Origin: Anaerolineae bacterium
GTDB taxonomy: Bacteria > Chloroflexota > Anaerolineae > 4572-78 > J111
Length of the DNA: 58,754 nt
Direction: 5' to 3'
Assembly (NCBI GenBank): GCA_023151115.1
Contig: JAKLJP010000030.1
Location: 1-58,754 of the forward strand
Shown: positions 7,501 to 14,984 of the stretch, piece by piece
How positions within the stretch are numbered: the stretch's first letter is position 1
Layout of the letters: the number at the start of each line of letters is the position of its first letter
The notes under the pieces: generated by a model
The model's database searches: none
Told to the model about the DNA's origin: nothing
Seen by the model: the letters and a program-made list of their open reading frames with translations, nothing else
Program-made: the position numbers and the translations under genes

Positions 7501-9103
7501 AAACCGGCTGGAGTTTGTACATCGAGAAGGTGTAATCTACCACACCCACAAAATCGGCTATTTTGTCGCCGGGCCGGACGACAAGCGGGGTTTGCAGACT
7601 CTCATCGTCAACCGCAATTCGTTCCGGGTTGTAGTCAACAAAGCCATCATTGCTATAATATTTGAGCAGAATATGACCGGTTTGGGGGTAATAACCAAAG
7701 CCGGCCCGCGTATCCTGACGAGCTAACATGGCAAACTCGCCAAAATCGTTGGTGGGGGCGACGACGGTGGCGTTTTTAACCCGTACCAACATGCCTTCCA
7801 GTGGTTCCCAGAAGGCGATGCCTTCGGTGATGACCTCGTCGGGCAGATTTTTTAGCTCCACCGCCCTGGGGAGAGGGTTGCCGCTGGACTCGACGATGAC
7901 GGCGGAGAGATTGCGCAGGCGGGTCAAGGGCAGCGAAGGGGCAAACTGCTGCTCCTCTACCCGTGCAATCACTGTGACCAGGTCGCCTACGGCAGGGGTG
8001 GTCAGGCCGGCGGCGCGGCCCGTATCGGTGACAAAGATGCCCTCGGAGGTAGCCGGATCATTATCGCCAATCGGGTCTTGAAGCCAGAAGCGGCTGCCAT
8101 TTTTATGAATCAGGGTCACAATCCCACGGGTGGCAATGGTCTGACCGTTGTAGGCCGAGAACTGCTGCGTGCCTTGAATTTCGGCGATGGTGACAAAATC
8201 GGTCACGGTTACGGTGAGGGTGCATTGGGCCGTTTGCGGGGTAGCATCGTTGTTGCTAAATTCAAGCGTAGCCACATAACTGCCGGCGGCCAGGGTAGCA
8301 GCGACATTCAGATTGGCCGTGGCTGTGCCGCCGGCGCCGCTCGCCGGGGTCACATCGGCCAGGGTAATATCGCTGGTGGGTGGGTTGACGTTAACCAGCG
8401 TAACGCCGGTCACGGTACCGTCGGTATCACTGCCGCTGACGCTCCGTGAGGCGCTGTTGCCTTCAATCACGGCCAGGGGGCTGCCGCAGGTAGCGACGAC
8501 CGGAGCGTTGGCCGGGCCGCCGCTGAAGGTTTGGCCGGTATTGATAGCCCCAAAGGTGCTGGCTGCCGGGCCGCTCCAGGTAAAATCGCTGTAGGTAGTA
8601 CCGGTTCCGGTTAATTGGAGCGATTGGCCCACCGGCTCGCTGCCGGCCTCGGCTACGCCAATATTGGTACTGGTTAGGCCGTTAGCCGGCCCACCAACGC
8701 CGACAAAGGAGCCTTCATAACTGAGGAATTGAACTACTGCGCTGCTGGCATCCACCAGGGCAATGCCATCCGGTGAGCCGTTTTGTAGGCCGTTGCTAGG
8801 GTAATTAATGACAACAGTGCCGAAACCGTTTTGCTGATCGGGGATTGTCCCGCTCAAAGTATCGGTATCATAAACAGCACCGCCGCTGCCATTGTATAAA
8901 ACAATGCTCCAGCCATTCAGATTGGTTCCGGCCGGGCCGGCAATTTCGATGGCTTCGCCGGTGTCGGCGCCGGTATTGTCGTAATGGATTTCGTTGATAA
9001 AAATGGTAGGCATGGCCTGAGCGGGCAGTGCTACCCAAAACATTACTAACGCCAAAGCTAACAGCTTAATTGACCAGTTGGCTATTTGTTTTTTACGGTT
9101 CAT
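4502..9103 (-). CDS. Secreted multidomain nuclease / 5'-nucleotidase
   Basis: About 1533 residues. I prefer the ATG at 9103, which follows GGAGTGGAGTGTA; an in-frame ATG at 9118 is also open. Residue numbers below count from 9118. Order: signal peptide (to about 36); lamin-tail-like domain (INEIHYDNTGADTGEAIEI); immunoglobulin-like domain (about 205-310); OB-fold domain (VTIAEIQG, about 311-440); endonuclease/exonuclease/phosphatase domain (about 565-880; FNVENLFDLVDD, VGGDLNDF, SDHDSLEARF). Next come a metallophosphatase (about 890-1190; SSGDNFLAGP, LGNHEFDFGPDVL) and a 5'-nucleotidase C-terminal domain (NLGNLMADALRW, LQNGGGIRNN). The last 80 residues are PTPTDTATPEPT repeats with no sorting motif. 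It resembles ExeM/NucH nucleases joined to UshA-type enzymes, so scavenging of extracellular DNA phosphate and nucleosides is the likely role. Confidence 0.9.
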   Translation of the reverse strand: MNRKKQIANWSIKLLALALVMFWVALPAQAMPTIFINEIHYDNTGADTGEAIEIAGPAGTNLNGWSIVLYNGSGGAVYDTDTLSGTIPDQQNGFGTVVINYPSNGLQNGSPDGIALVDASSAVVQFLSYEGSFVGVGGPANGLTSTNIGVAEAGSEPVGQSLQLTGTGTTYSDFTWSGPAASTFGAINTGQTFSGGPANAPVVATCGSPLAVIEGNSASRSVSGSDTDGTVTGVTLVNVNPPTSDITLADVTPASGAGGTATANLNVAATLAAGSYVATLEFSNNDATPQTAQCTLTVTVTDFVTIAEIQGTQQFSAYNGQTIATRGIVTLIHKNGSRFWLQDPIGDNDPATSEGIFVTDTGRAAGLTTPAVGDLVTVIARVEEQQFAPSLPLTRLRNLSAVIVESSGNPLPRAVELKNLPDEVITEGIAFWEPLEGMLVRVKNATVVAPTNDFGEFAMLARQDTRAGFGYYPQTGHILLKYYSNDGFVDYNPERIAVDDESLQTPLVVRPGDKIADFVGVVDYTFSMYKLQPVSATGVDNKPLPSVPVSKRSGKPGNLVVTSFNVENLFDLVDDPGKDDTSSTPTPAQLETKLAKLALAIQVELKLPDILIIEEVENTAILQQLGDRVNTAAGTNYKATSFDASDARGIEVGFLWDDNRVNLVNAFQLNDTIVPGVSAAFGPTSESPGREPLVGIFNVTGGVNDPTLTIIGNHFKSKGGDDPLYGVNDPPTRSTEAQRKLQARVVRDYVNQLLAANPNAWVLVGGDLNDFAFPEPGEGSDHPVGIVQGSGDEIRLTNLVNREHEAERFTFVFDGNSQVLDHMLVSPALKDLVAGQDILHFNTSFPAVLRSDPTTPLQVSDHDSLEARFQIKKIQPGLVLTVLHNNDGESQLINAPGQPDFGGIARFKTLVDNLRAQALQGAGKRGVIMLSSGDNFLAGPQFNASLTKGVPFYDSIGLRLVAYDAMALGNHEFDFGPDVLANFITGFDLSTHFVSANLNFTQEPNLQALVDQKVIVKSHVIKQKGELIGIVGATTPLLPAISSPRNVVVDPAVAAAIQSEVDFLQAHKVDKIIVISHLQNVNEDLALAPQLRGVDVMIAGGGDELLANPGNLLVPGDVLNPALPYPLYATGADGVKIPVVTTAGDYKYVGRLVVTFDKAGQVISVDPTSGPVRVAGGSNPDAVAANPDVQAQVVEPVQAFVNGLANNIIATSEVALEGRRGPTPPGVRTAETNLGNLMADALRWQANELAADFGVEPADVALQNGGGIRNNNLIPAGPISELNTFQIAAFSNFVSIVPDIPPAQFKEIMENAVSGIPNADGRFAQISGFTLVYDPAGTAQVVDNAGTVLTPGNRVIEIRLDDGTYIVQNGEIVPGAPSVNISTNDFSARGGDQYPFRGASFTTVGVTYQQALLNYIVNALGSLITAADYPEGGEGRITTGSVQNTLLVQPPAVEPTASAEPPGGTETPTAEPAATDTTTPEPTPTDTATPEPTATDATPPEPTPTDTATPEPTPTDTATPEPSPTGSSDTSGG

Positions 9104-9223
9104 TACACTCCACTCCATTTCGGTTTAAATCTGATTTAGGTTACAGCTAGGTTTTGAAGCCAGCCAGTTATCCGCCATAAGACAGGGTTAAAAAATTTGT
9201 TTATTGCTGCAATCACCTCCTTT

Positions 9224-10309
9224 TTATTGTCCCCAGGCATACAATTCGTGGCGGGCGGCGTTCTGATTGGGCGGCTCGATGCAGATTTCAAAATCGAGCG
9301 TTTCGCCGCCTTCCAGCGCAGACTCGTAAGTTTCGCCAAAATTGACCACGTTGCCCTGGCTGTCATAGAGCACGGCGGCAATAACCAGGAAATCGTGCAG
9401 CTCGCCGCCGGGATTTTGTAGTTGGCCGGTTAAACAGTAATCCTCAGCGGCGCTCCACTGCTCAACCCCCTCGAAGTTGAAATCCTGGCGGGGACTCTGG
9501 CTGGTCGTGGTCGAGTTGGCCCATAATTTAAAGTTAGCCGCCGCCTGGATGCCATTCACGGCCAACTCAAATGGCGTGCGTCCCCCCGGCGGAACGATCT
9601 CAAGCGGCCAGTATTCCGTCGTGCTGTCGGAATCGGCGATGATCTGGCCCTGGGGGTCGTAAAAAGCGCCGGTGATATAAGCAATTTCTTGCGGCGCACC
9701 GGTGTCGTTGACCAATTCGCCGTACAAAATCAATCCGCCCTCGTACTCGTCGTTATACGTGCGGATTTTGGCAAAGGCCCAGCCGGGGGTTTCGGGGATA
9801 GGGGTGACGGTGGGGGTAGGCGCGAAAGATGGGTTGGGGACAGAAGTGGTTGTCGGCGCTGTGACGGGAGGGCTGGTTGGAGGGGGGCTGGTTGGAACAG
9901 GATCGGTGGGAGCAGTTACGGGAATGGGGGGGGCTAGGGCTTGTTCTTGGTTGTAAGTATCAGTAGCAGCGGGGGTAAACGTAGTCGTGGGTAAGGGAGC
10001 TAAAGTAACGGTGGGGGGGGCCGTCACGGCTGAACTGCTACTCGGTGGACTAACCGGGGAAGGAGATGACCTGGGTAAATTCACCGTTGGAGACGGGCGG
10101 GGGGTGGGGGTGAGGGTGGGTAGGTTAATACGGATCACCACCCGTTTTGCTTTCGCGGGGGCGCCCAGTTCAATCCAGTTACAGGCCAGGGTAGCTAGAA
10201 CCAAAACAATAAGAAGACCAAAGAGAGGATACGCCGGATAGGGGGATTTGGCCTGAACATATTTCAAACTTCTAGCTTCTGACAGCCTCAAAATATAGCT
10301 GCGCAGCAT
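9224..10309 (-). CDS. Membrane-anchored Thr/Pro-rich protein with FxLYD-like domain
   Basis: 361 residues. A hydrophobic segment (about 29-43, PLFGLLIVLVLATLAC) precedes Cys43; TLAC is an imperfect lipobox, so the protein is either lipid-anchored or held by one membrane segment. A long PT/PS-rich linker (about 60-175) follows. The globular end contains LILYGELVNDTGAPQEIAYITGAFYDPQGQII, which fits the FxLYD beta-sandwich pattern, and a second similar unit (YCLTGQLQNPGGELHDFLVIAAVLYDSQG). The function of such domains is unknown. The start has GGAG 7 nt upstream. Directly after the stop lies a perfect anti-SD complement (AAAGGAGGTGAT) with no good ORF behind it. Confidence 0.75.
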   Translation of the reverse strand: MLRSYILRLSEARSLKYVQAKSPYPAYPLFGLLIVLVLATLACNWIELGAPAKAKRVVIRINLPTLTPTPRPSPTVNLPRSSPSPVSPPSSSSAVTAPPTVTLAPLPTTTFTPAATDTYNQEQALAPPIPVTAPTDPVPTSPPPTSPPVTAPTTTSVPNPSFAPTPTVTPIPETPGWAFAKIRTYNDEYEGGLILYGELVNDTGAPQEIAYITGAFYDPQGQIIADSDSTTEYWPLEIVPPGGRTPFELAVNGIQAAANFKLWANSTTTSQSPRQDFNFEGVEQWSAAEDYCLTGQLQNPGGELHDFLVIAAVLYDSQGNVVNFGETYESALEGGETLDFEICIEPPNQNAARHELYAWGQ

Positions 10310-10746
10310 ACAATCACTCCACGGTAACGATCAAAGTTTGAAACCCAGAGGCATGTCAAGGGCGGCCCCTCGGAGCAGGCAACCAGAGAAAAGCTCCAGG
10401 CAACAATATACCACAGGTAGATAGGATATTACCTGGCTCAAATTTCTCTGTTAAAATATTGATTGGGAAAAAACAGTGGTAATTTAGTGAAATATGGGCT
10501 GAAGAAATTATATCAGAGATTCATGTGAACTTTCTAGAATTTTCTCGGAATTTGGTTGGAAAATTTGCGCTTTGGTTAAAGATCAATACCGAGGAGGCCA
10601 GCCTACTTCTCTCGCATACCCTCAGTTTAGCCATACCAATTTAAGGTTCGGTTAAACCAACTTTAAGGAGTGGTAAACTCAAGATTAAATCTTTTTAACA
10701 CCCCAAAACAGACAAGGGTTTTTGTCGTCAGAATGACCCTCAGAAA

Positions 10747-10828
10747 CTGTCTGAAAAGTGCCTGAGATAGAAGTGCAAACCTTGGTTTGCCGGGCAAGGC
10801 AAGCCTTGCACTCCAGCTTTTCAGACAG
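10747..10828. repeat. Older palindromic element interrupted near its right end
   Basis: CTGTCTGAAAAG at the left end pairs with CTTTTCAGACAG at the right end. Inside, AGTGCAA pairs with TTGCACT and GGTTTGCC pairs with GGCAAGCC. CTCAGAAA occurs just before it (10739-10746) and again at 10995-11002, after the younger element. This is consistent with a target duplication later split by the second insertion. Confidence 0.6.
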
Positions 10829-10836
10829 CCTCTCAG

Positions 10837-10990
10837 GGGTGTGTTCAGATTTGGGGGCGAATTCGGTGGATAGCGTAGACAGACCCCCTCCCCAACCTTC
10901 CCCCGCTGCGGGGGAGGGCGCTCTTCTCCCCCTCTCCGAAGCGGAGAGGGGATTGGGGGGTGAGGTCTGCCCCCAAAAGCGAACACACCC
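10837..10990. mobile_element. MITE-like element, 154 bp, with terminal inverted repeats and 9-bp target duplication
   Basis: The element starts with GGGTGTGTTC (10837-10846) and ends with the exact complement GAACACACCC (10981-10990). A second match, TTTGGGGGC versus GCCCCCAAA, lies just inside. GCCTCTCAG flanks it on both sides (10828-10836 and 10991-10999), a clean 9-bp target-site duplication. The interior has nested G/C-rich hairpins (CCCCCGCTGCGGGGG; CCTCTCCGAAGCGGAGAGG). No transposase is encoded, so it would be moved in trans. Confidence 0.85.
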
Positions 10991-11006
10991 GCCTCTCAGA
11001 AAGCAC

Positions 11007-11035
11007 TTGACGAAACAATGATCTTATGATATTCT
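11007..11035 (+). promoter_or_regulatory. Sigma-70-like promoter before the hybrid kinase
   Basis: TTGACG (11007-11012), a 17-nt spacer and TATTCT (11030-11035). Predicted start near 11042, about 13 nt before a strong hairpin and T-run. Confidence 0.6.
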
Positions 11036-11054
11036 TTCGCAAAATTATACGTAA

Positions 11055-11105
11055 GCAAGCCCTCGACGGCGAGATTTAAATCTTGCCAGCGAGGGCTTTT
11101 TTGTT
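11055..11105 (+). terminator. Strong terminator-like hairpin in the kinase leader
   Basis: AAGCCCTCG pairs with CGAGGGCTT, followed inward by GGC/GCC and the self-complementary AGATTTAAATCT; TTTTTTG follows. It lies between the promoter and the ATG at 11118, so it either attenuates the kinase gene or ends a short transcript of about 65 nt. Confidence 0.7.
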
Positions 11106-11117
11106 TGAGACCGCCGC

Positions 11118-13493
11118 ATGCTTTTAGAGTCCTCACTCAACGCCAAAAAACAGACGCAACCCTTAACCCGGCTTTATATTTTGGCCCTGAGCAGCATTGC
11201 CGTGCTGGCGATAGCCGGCCAACTGGTGATTCATACCTACCTGCAACAACAAACCAGCGATGCCAACGTGGTCAATATCGCCGGCCGCCAGCGCATGTTG
11301 AGCCAGCGCCTCAGCAAAGCGGCGCTGATGATCCAAACCGCGCCTGACGAACCGGCCCGCCAGGCCGCTCTGGCCGAACTGGCCGAAGTTGAAGCTTTAT
11401 GGGCGCGCTCCCATCGAGCGCTTCAGCATGGCGACTCTGAACTTGACCTGCCTGGCGCTAACAGCCCTACCATCAGCCGCATGTTTGCCGAGATCGAGCC
11501 GTATCATCAGGCTATGCTGCGGGCCAGCCAGTCGCTCTTGCAGGCCCCAATCGAGGCAAATATTACGCCTTTAGTGCAGCAAATTCTGGTTGCAGAGCGA
11601 CCCTTTCTGGCAGGGATGGACAACATCGTCTTTCAATATGCGGCCGAGGCCACCGCCCGGGTCAACCGGCTGGAGTGGGTTGAGCGCACCTTGTTGGTCA
11701 TTACCCTGTTGGTGCTGCTTTTTGAAGGGATGTTTATTTTTCGCCCGGCGGTGACAAAAATTCAAGAAGTTATTACTGAATTAGTCCAAACCCGGCAGCA
11801 ACTTTACCAGGCCAAGGAAGCCGCCGAATCGGCGGACCGCACCAAATCAGATTTTCTGGCCAATATGAGCCATGAAACTCGCACCCCCCTCAATGCTATT
11901 GTGGGTATGACTGACCTGCTCAACGAGACGCCCCTCACACCCGACCAGCGCCGCTTTACCGGCATCATCCGCGCCAGCGGTGAGGATTTGCTGGCCTTGA
12001 TTAACAGCATCCTGGATTTTTCTAAAATAGAGGCGCATCAACTAGAACTTGAGGAAATCCCCTTCAATTTACAGGCGTGCATTGAAGCTTCACTCAGTTT
12101 GCTGACCGCCAAAGCAGCGGAGAAAAATTTGGAGCTAACTTATCACATTGATCCGGCTGTACCCGCTACCCTCAGCGGCGACCCCACCCGGCTGCGACGT
12201 ATTCTGGTCAACCTGTTGAGCAATGCGGTCAAATTTACCGAGCGGGGTGAGGTAGCTGTGTCTGTCAGCAGCCGCTTGATAGATAGTAGGGGAGCGGAGG
12301 GGCAGGGGAGCAGGGGCGAATTTTTCTCCCCTGCCCCCCTGCTCCCCTGCCCCCCTGCTCAGTTCTATGAACTGCACTTCTCCGTCCGCGACACCGGCAT
12401 CGGCATCCCGCCTGAGAAAATGGACCGGCTGTTCAAGCCATTCAGCCAGGTTGATAGCTCCATTACCCGTAAATACGGTGGGACCGGGCTGGGGCTGGTT
12501 ATTAGCAAGCGGCTGGTTGAATTGATGGGCGGCTCGATGTGGGTGGAAAGTGAAGGAATTGCCGGGCAAGGCAGCACTTTCCATTTCAATATCGTGGTTA
12601 ACAGTTCCCCTGATCTCACGCTGAAGCCGACGCCGGCTCTATCGCCATCATCAAGGCCAGATCGTGATTACGAACTAAGCGATGGAGGGCCAAAGCACAG
12701 CTTTGGTCCCCTGGACCATCAATTATCCCTTTCCCCCACCCCGAAATTCGTCCCAAGCGAATCATTACGCATTCTGCTGGCGGAAGATAACCCACTCAAC
12801 CAGGAAGTCGCCCTGCTGCTGCTGCAACAGTTGGGCTACCAGGCCAGGGTGGTCAACAACGGGCAAGAGGCGCTAGAGGCGTTGACCCGCCAGCCTTACG
12901 ATGTGGTTTTAATGGATTTGCAGATGCCAGAGTTGGATGGGCTGGAAACAACCCGGCGTATCCGCCAGCTCTTCCCCGGCCCCGGTCCCCCCCGCATTAT
13001 TGCTATGACTGCCAACGCCCTCATCGGCGACCGGGAACGCTGCCTGGCCGCCGGGATGGATGATTATCTCAGCAAACCCATCCGCCTCGACCTGCTGCAA
13101 GCGGCGCTGGCCGGCATTAAACGGGAAGGCGGGTCGAGGCTGGAGTTGTCTACGCCGCCGTTCAACGTGGCGGCGCTACTGGAAGCCACCGGAGGCAACC
13201 GTGAAACGTTGCGACGAGTGGTTAATCTCTTGCTCAAAACACTGCCCGGTAAACTGGGCGAATTAAGCGCCGGGATCGAGGCGGGCAATGCCAGGCAAGT
13301 GGAGCGGGTCGCTCACACCCTCCGTTCCGACTGCGCCTTGTTGAACCAGGCCCCGCTGGGCGAATTATGCTCCAAATTGGAGCAGGCCGGTCATGTCAAC
13401 CAGTTGGAGAACTGTTGGCCGGTGTTTCAACAACTTGAAGCAGAATGGCAGTCAATCCAGGCTACGCTGCAAACCACGTTAGAGTGTTCATAA
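11118..13493 (+). CDS. Hybrid sensor histidine kinase with PilJ-type sensor, receiver and HPt
   Basis: 791 residues. A membrane segment (about 20-42) precedes a type IV pili chemotaxis-transducer-like sensor ([19 protein letters not shown]); a second membrane segment is at about 190-212. HisKA has H252 ([19 protein letters not shown]). The HATPase has VRDTGIGIP and [14 protein letters not shown] receiver (phospho-acceptor D600 in [12 protein letters not shown]) and a C-terminal HPt domain (H733 in [12 protein letters not shown]) follow, giving a full internal phosphorelay. Residues about 391-415 are a repeat-encoded insertion inside the ATPase domain. The OmpR-type regulator 94 bp downstream is the obvious partner. 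The stop codon abuts a palindrome. Confidence 0.93.
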   Translation: MLLESSLNAKKQTQPLTRLYILALSSIAVLAIAGQLVIHTYLQQQTSDANVVNIAGRQRMLSQRLSKAALMIQTAPDEPARQAALAELAEVEALWARSHRALQHGDSELDLPGANSPTISRMFAEIEPYHQAMLRASQSLLQAPIEANITPLVQQILVAERPFLAGMDNIVFQYAAEATARVNRLEWVERTLLVITLLVLLFEGMFIFRPAVTKIQEVITELVQTRQQLYQAKEAAESADRTKSDFLANMSHETRTPLNAIVGMTDLLNETPLTPDQRRFTGIIRASGEDLLALINSILDFSKIEAHQLELEEIPFNLQACIEASLSLLTAKAAEKNLELTYHIDPAVPATLSGDPTRLRRILVNLLSNAVKFTERGEVAVSVSSRLIDSRGAEGQGSRGEFFSPAPLLPCPPAQFYELHFSVRDTGIGIPPEKMDRLFKPFSQVDSSITRKYGGTGLGLVISKRLVELMGGSMWVESEGIAGQGSTFHFNIVVNSSPDLTLKPTPALSPSSRPDRDYELSDGGPKHSFGPLDHQLSLSPTPKFVPSESLRILLAEDNPLNQEVALLLLQQLGYQARVVNNGQEALEALTRQPYDVVLMDLQMPELDGLETTRRIRQLFPGPGPPRIIAMTANALIGDRERCLAAGMDDYLSKPIRLDLLQAALAGIKREGGSRLELSTPPFNVAALLEATGGNRETLRRVVNLLLKTLPGKLGELSAGIEAGNARQVERVAHTLRSDCALLNQAPLGELCSKLEQAGHVNQLENCWPVFQQLEAEWQSIQATLQTTLECS
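12287..12361. repeat. Palindromic element inserted in frame within the kinase ATPase domain
   Basis: GGGGAGCGGAGGGGCAGGGG on the left is answered by CCCCTGCCCCCCTGCTCCCC on the right around a GAATTTTTC loop. It encodes [22 protein letters not shown] sequence between two strands of the HATPase fold. Its length keeps the frame open. Confidence 0.85.
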
Positions 13494-13554
13494 CCGCCGA
13501 CCCCCACTCTAACCTTCCCTCTAATAGGGGGAGAGAAGGGAGGGGGGTCGGCGG
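13494..13554. repeat. Palindrome starting at the kinase stop codon
   Basis: CCGCCGACCCCC (13494-13505) pairs with GGGGGTCGGCGG (13543-13554), with inner complementarity TTCCCTCTAA / AGAGAAGGGA. It begins on the base after the TAA, so it can act as a 3'-end hairpin. Confidence 0.75.
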
Positions 13555-13587
13555 TCAGTGGTCGTACTTTAGGAGAAACCAAGCGCG

Positions 13588-14286
13588 ATGGAAAAGAAGA
13601 GGGTTTTGGTGGTTGACGACGATCCGGTTATTATTGAACTGTTGGTTTCTGCGTTGGCTGAAGCTGGTGTTGAGATTTACACCGCTAACAATGGGCGAGA
13701 AGGCTTGCAGCAATTTTATGCGCAACGCCCAGATTTGGTTATTTCAGATGTGATGATGCCCGATATGGACGGCTGGGAAATTTGCCGTATCATCCGCCAG
13801 CTTTCCGATGTGCCGATTATTATCCTGACCATCCAAGCCGATGATACGCAGATCATTCGCGGCCTGGACAGCGGGGCCGATGACTATATTACCAAACCGT
13901 TCAATTCCAAAGTGGTCCTGGCCCGGGTGCGGGCAGCCTTGCGCCGAGCCTACCACTCTGCTCCGATTAATAATAAACCGGCCGCCTACAGCGACAGCTA
14001 CCTGACGATTGATATCGAACATAACCTGGTTACGGTCTGCGGCGAGCCGGTCAAACTGACCAGCCTGGAATATCGCTTGTTGGCCTATCTTTTACAGCAT
14101 CCTAACCGGGTGTTGACCACCCAACAAATCCTGGAAAATGTATGGGGCTGGGAATATCAAGACGAAGCCAGCCACGTACGCATTTACATGTGGCATCTGC
14201 GGCAAAAGCTGGAGGCCGATCCCAAGAAGCCCAAATATCTCCTCACCGAATATGGCCTGGGTTATCGTTTTAACACGGTTGGATAA
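13588..14286 (+). CDS. OmpR/PhoB-family response regulator
   Basis: 232 residues. The receiver domain (about 5-118) has D10-D12, phospho-acceptor D54 (LVISDVMMPDMDGWE) and the lysine in DDYITKPF. A winged-helix Trans_reg_C domain (about 135-230) follows, with LTSLEYRLLAYLLQHPNRVLT, the QQILENVWGWEY helix and the GYRF wing. It is a DNA-binding transcription factor, probably phosphorylated through the hybrid kinase just upstream. A Shine-Dalgarno AGGAGAA is 14 nt before the ATG. Confidence 0.95.
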   Translation: MEKKRVLVVDDDPVIIELLVSALAEAGVEIYTANNGREGLQQFYAQRPDLVISDVMMPDMDGWEICRIIRQLSDVPIIILTIQADDTQIIRGLDSGADDYITKPFNSKVVLARVRAALRRAYHSAPINNKPAAYSDSYLTIDIEHNLVTVCGEPVKLTSLEYRLLAYLLQHPNRVLTTQQILENVWGWEYQDEASHVRIYMWHLRQKLEADPKKPKYLLTEYGLGYRFNTVG

Positions 14287-14507
14287 AACAGGTCGCAAGG
14301 TAGCAGGGTCGCAGGGTATAATTGACCCCCGTCTACCGTCTACTGTCTACCGTCTACTATGTTTCAAGCGTGTGAAAATTTTAACAACATTTTAATAATT
14401 CATAAAGGCCATTTAAATCTACCTATCGTAAAATAAGAAAAAAGAAAATAAGAAATAAGATGAGGGCTTATAAATTTCTGATTTCTTATTTCTAATTTTT
14501 AATTTGA
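14287..14507. repeat. Three adjacent word-repeat families
   Basis: 14289-14318 has GGTCGCAAGGTAGCAGGG words. 14325-14358 has GTCTACCGTCTACTGTCTAC words. 14430-14506 is an A/T palindrome, AAAATAAGAAATAAGATGAG against TTTCTGATTTCTTATTTC. No gene is present. Confidence 0.7.
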
Positions 14508-14556
14508 AGGCTCTCAAGGGTGAGAAAAAAACTGCTCATCTTTGAGAGCCTTTTTG
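14508..14556 (+). terminator. Intrinsic terminator 1
   Basis: AGGCTCTCAA (14508-14517) pairs with TTTGAGAGCCT (14541-14551), followed by TTTTTG. The loop of about 23 nt contains GGTGAG/CTCATC, which can extend the stem. Confidence 0.7.
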
Positions 14557-14584
14557 ATACAACTATATAAATTATTGAGCCGAG

Positions 14585-14638
14585 ACGCTCTCAGATACAG
14601 AACAACTTTGCTGCACGCTGTATTTGAGGGCGTTTTTG
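14585..14638 (+). terminator. Intrinsic terminator 2 with 16-bp stem
   Basis: ACGCTCTCAGATACAG (14585-14600) pairs over its full length, with G-U wobbles, with CTGTATTTGAGGGCGT (14618-14633), then TTTTTG. A possible weak promoter (TTGAGA 14542-14547, TATATA 14564-14569) lies between the two terminators, which would give a transcript of about 60 nt. Confidence 0.7.
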
Positions 14639-14674
14639 TTTGGCCCGGCGGGGCGAAGGGAGGTGAGGGATAGA

Positions 14675-14794
14675 AAAATAAAAAGGAGATACCGGCTAAC
14701 TTGGCGGTGAGCGGTATCTCCAAAAGGTGACAATATAGCGCTTAGAGTGTACTCACGCCTTTCGCGTTTGAGTGGAACTCTACTCGCTTTGCCT
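14675..14794 (-). ncRNA. Candidate small RNA with its own promoter and terminator
   Basis: On the minus strand TTGTCG (14825-14830), an 18-nt spacer and a perfect TATAAT (14801-14806) predict a start near 14794. The transcript folds as AAAAGG, AGCG, AGAGT, ACTC and ACGC helices around a GAAA-containing loop (all partners lie in 14722-14798). It then ends with the 10-bp stem GGAGATACCG (14685-14694)/CGGTATCTCC (14712-14721) followed by a T-run. Length about 120 nt. It does not show SRP, tmRNA or 6S signatures. No minus-strand gene follows it. Confidence 0.55.
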
Positions 14795-14800
14795 TTTTTC

Positions 14801-14830
14801 ATTATACCATAGCCACTTAAAGGGCGACAA
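14801..14830 (-). promoter_or_regulatory. Consensus-like sigma-70 promoter for the candidate small RNA
   Basis: The -35 is TTGTCG and the -10 is TATAAT, read on the minus strand, with 18-nt spacing. No ORF follows, which points to an RNA product. Confidence 0.65.
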
Positions 14831-14890
14831 AAAACAAACTAAGCGACGTGTTCACAAACTGTGGCACGCCACCAATAATGAAAATCGTGG

Positions 14891-14961
14891 AAACTCGTAG
14901 GAACTCAAGGGAACTCAGGCAGGTAGTTCCTATGAGTTCCAATGAGTTCCCTCAGTTCCTA
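14891..14961. repeat. GGAACTC / GAGTTCC word palindrome
   Basis: GTAGGAACTCAAGGGAACTC on the left is complementary to GAGTTCCAATGAGTTCCCTC on the right. The same family recurs at 19617-19716 in this operon. It lies directly upstream of the nrtA Shine-Dalgarno. Confidence 0.75.
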
Positions 14962-14984
14962 TTTTTCGAGGAGAGGAAGATACC

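Larger units (their letters stand above)
10310..11006. other. Non-coding region with nested palindromic insertions
   Basis: No credible gene. 10310-10740 is AT-rich leader and spacer sequence with no clear motif. 10739-11002 holds two palindromic elements described separately. Confidence 0.6.

Noticed and set aside
9103..9223. Perfect anti-SD complement AAAGGAGGTGAT (9212-9223, minus) as evidence of a small gene
   Set aside because: Only a three-codon TTG frame or a 17-codon ATG frame follows; no supportable product.
10663..10986. 107-residue minus-strand frame near the MITE
   Set aside because: Its N-terminal half translates the MITE palindrome and the rest the older palindrome.
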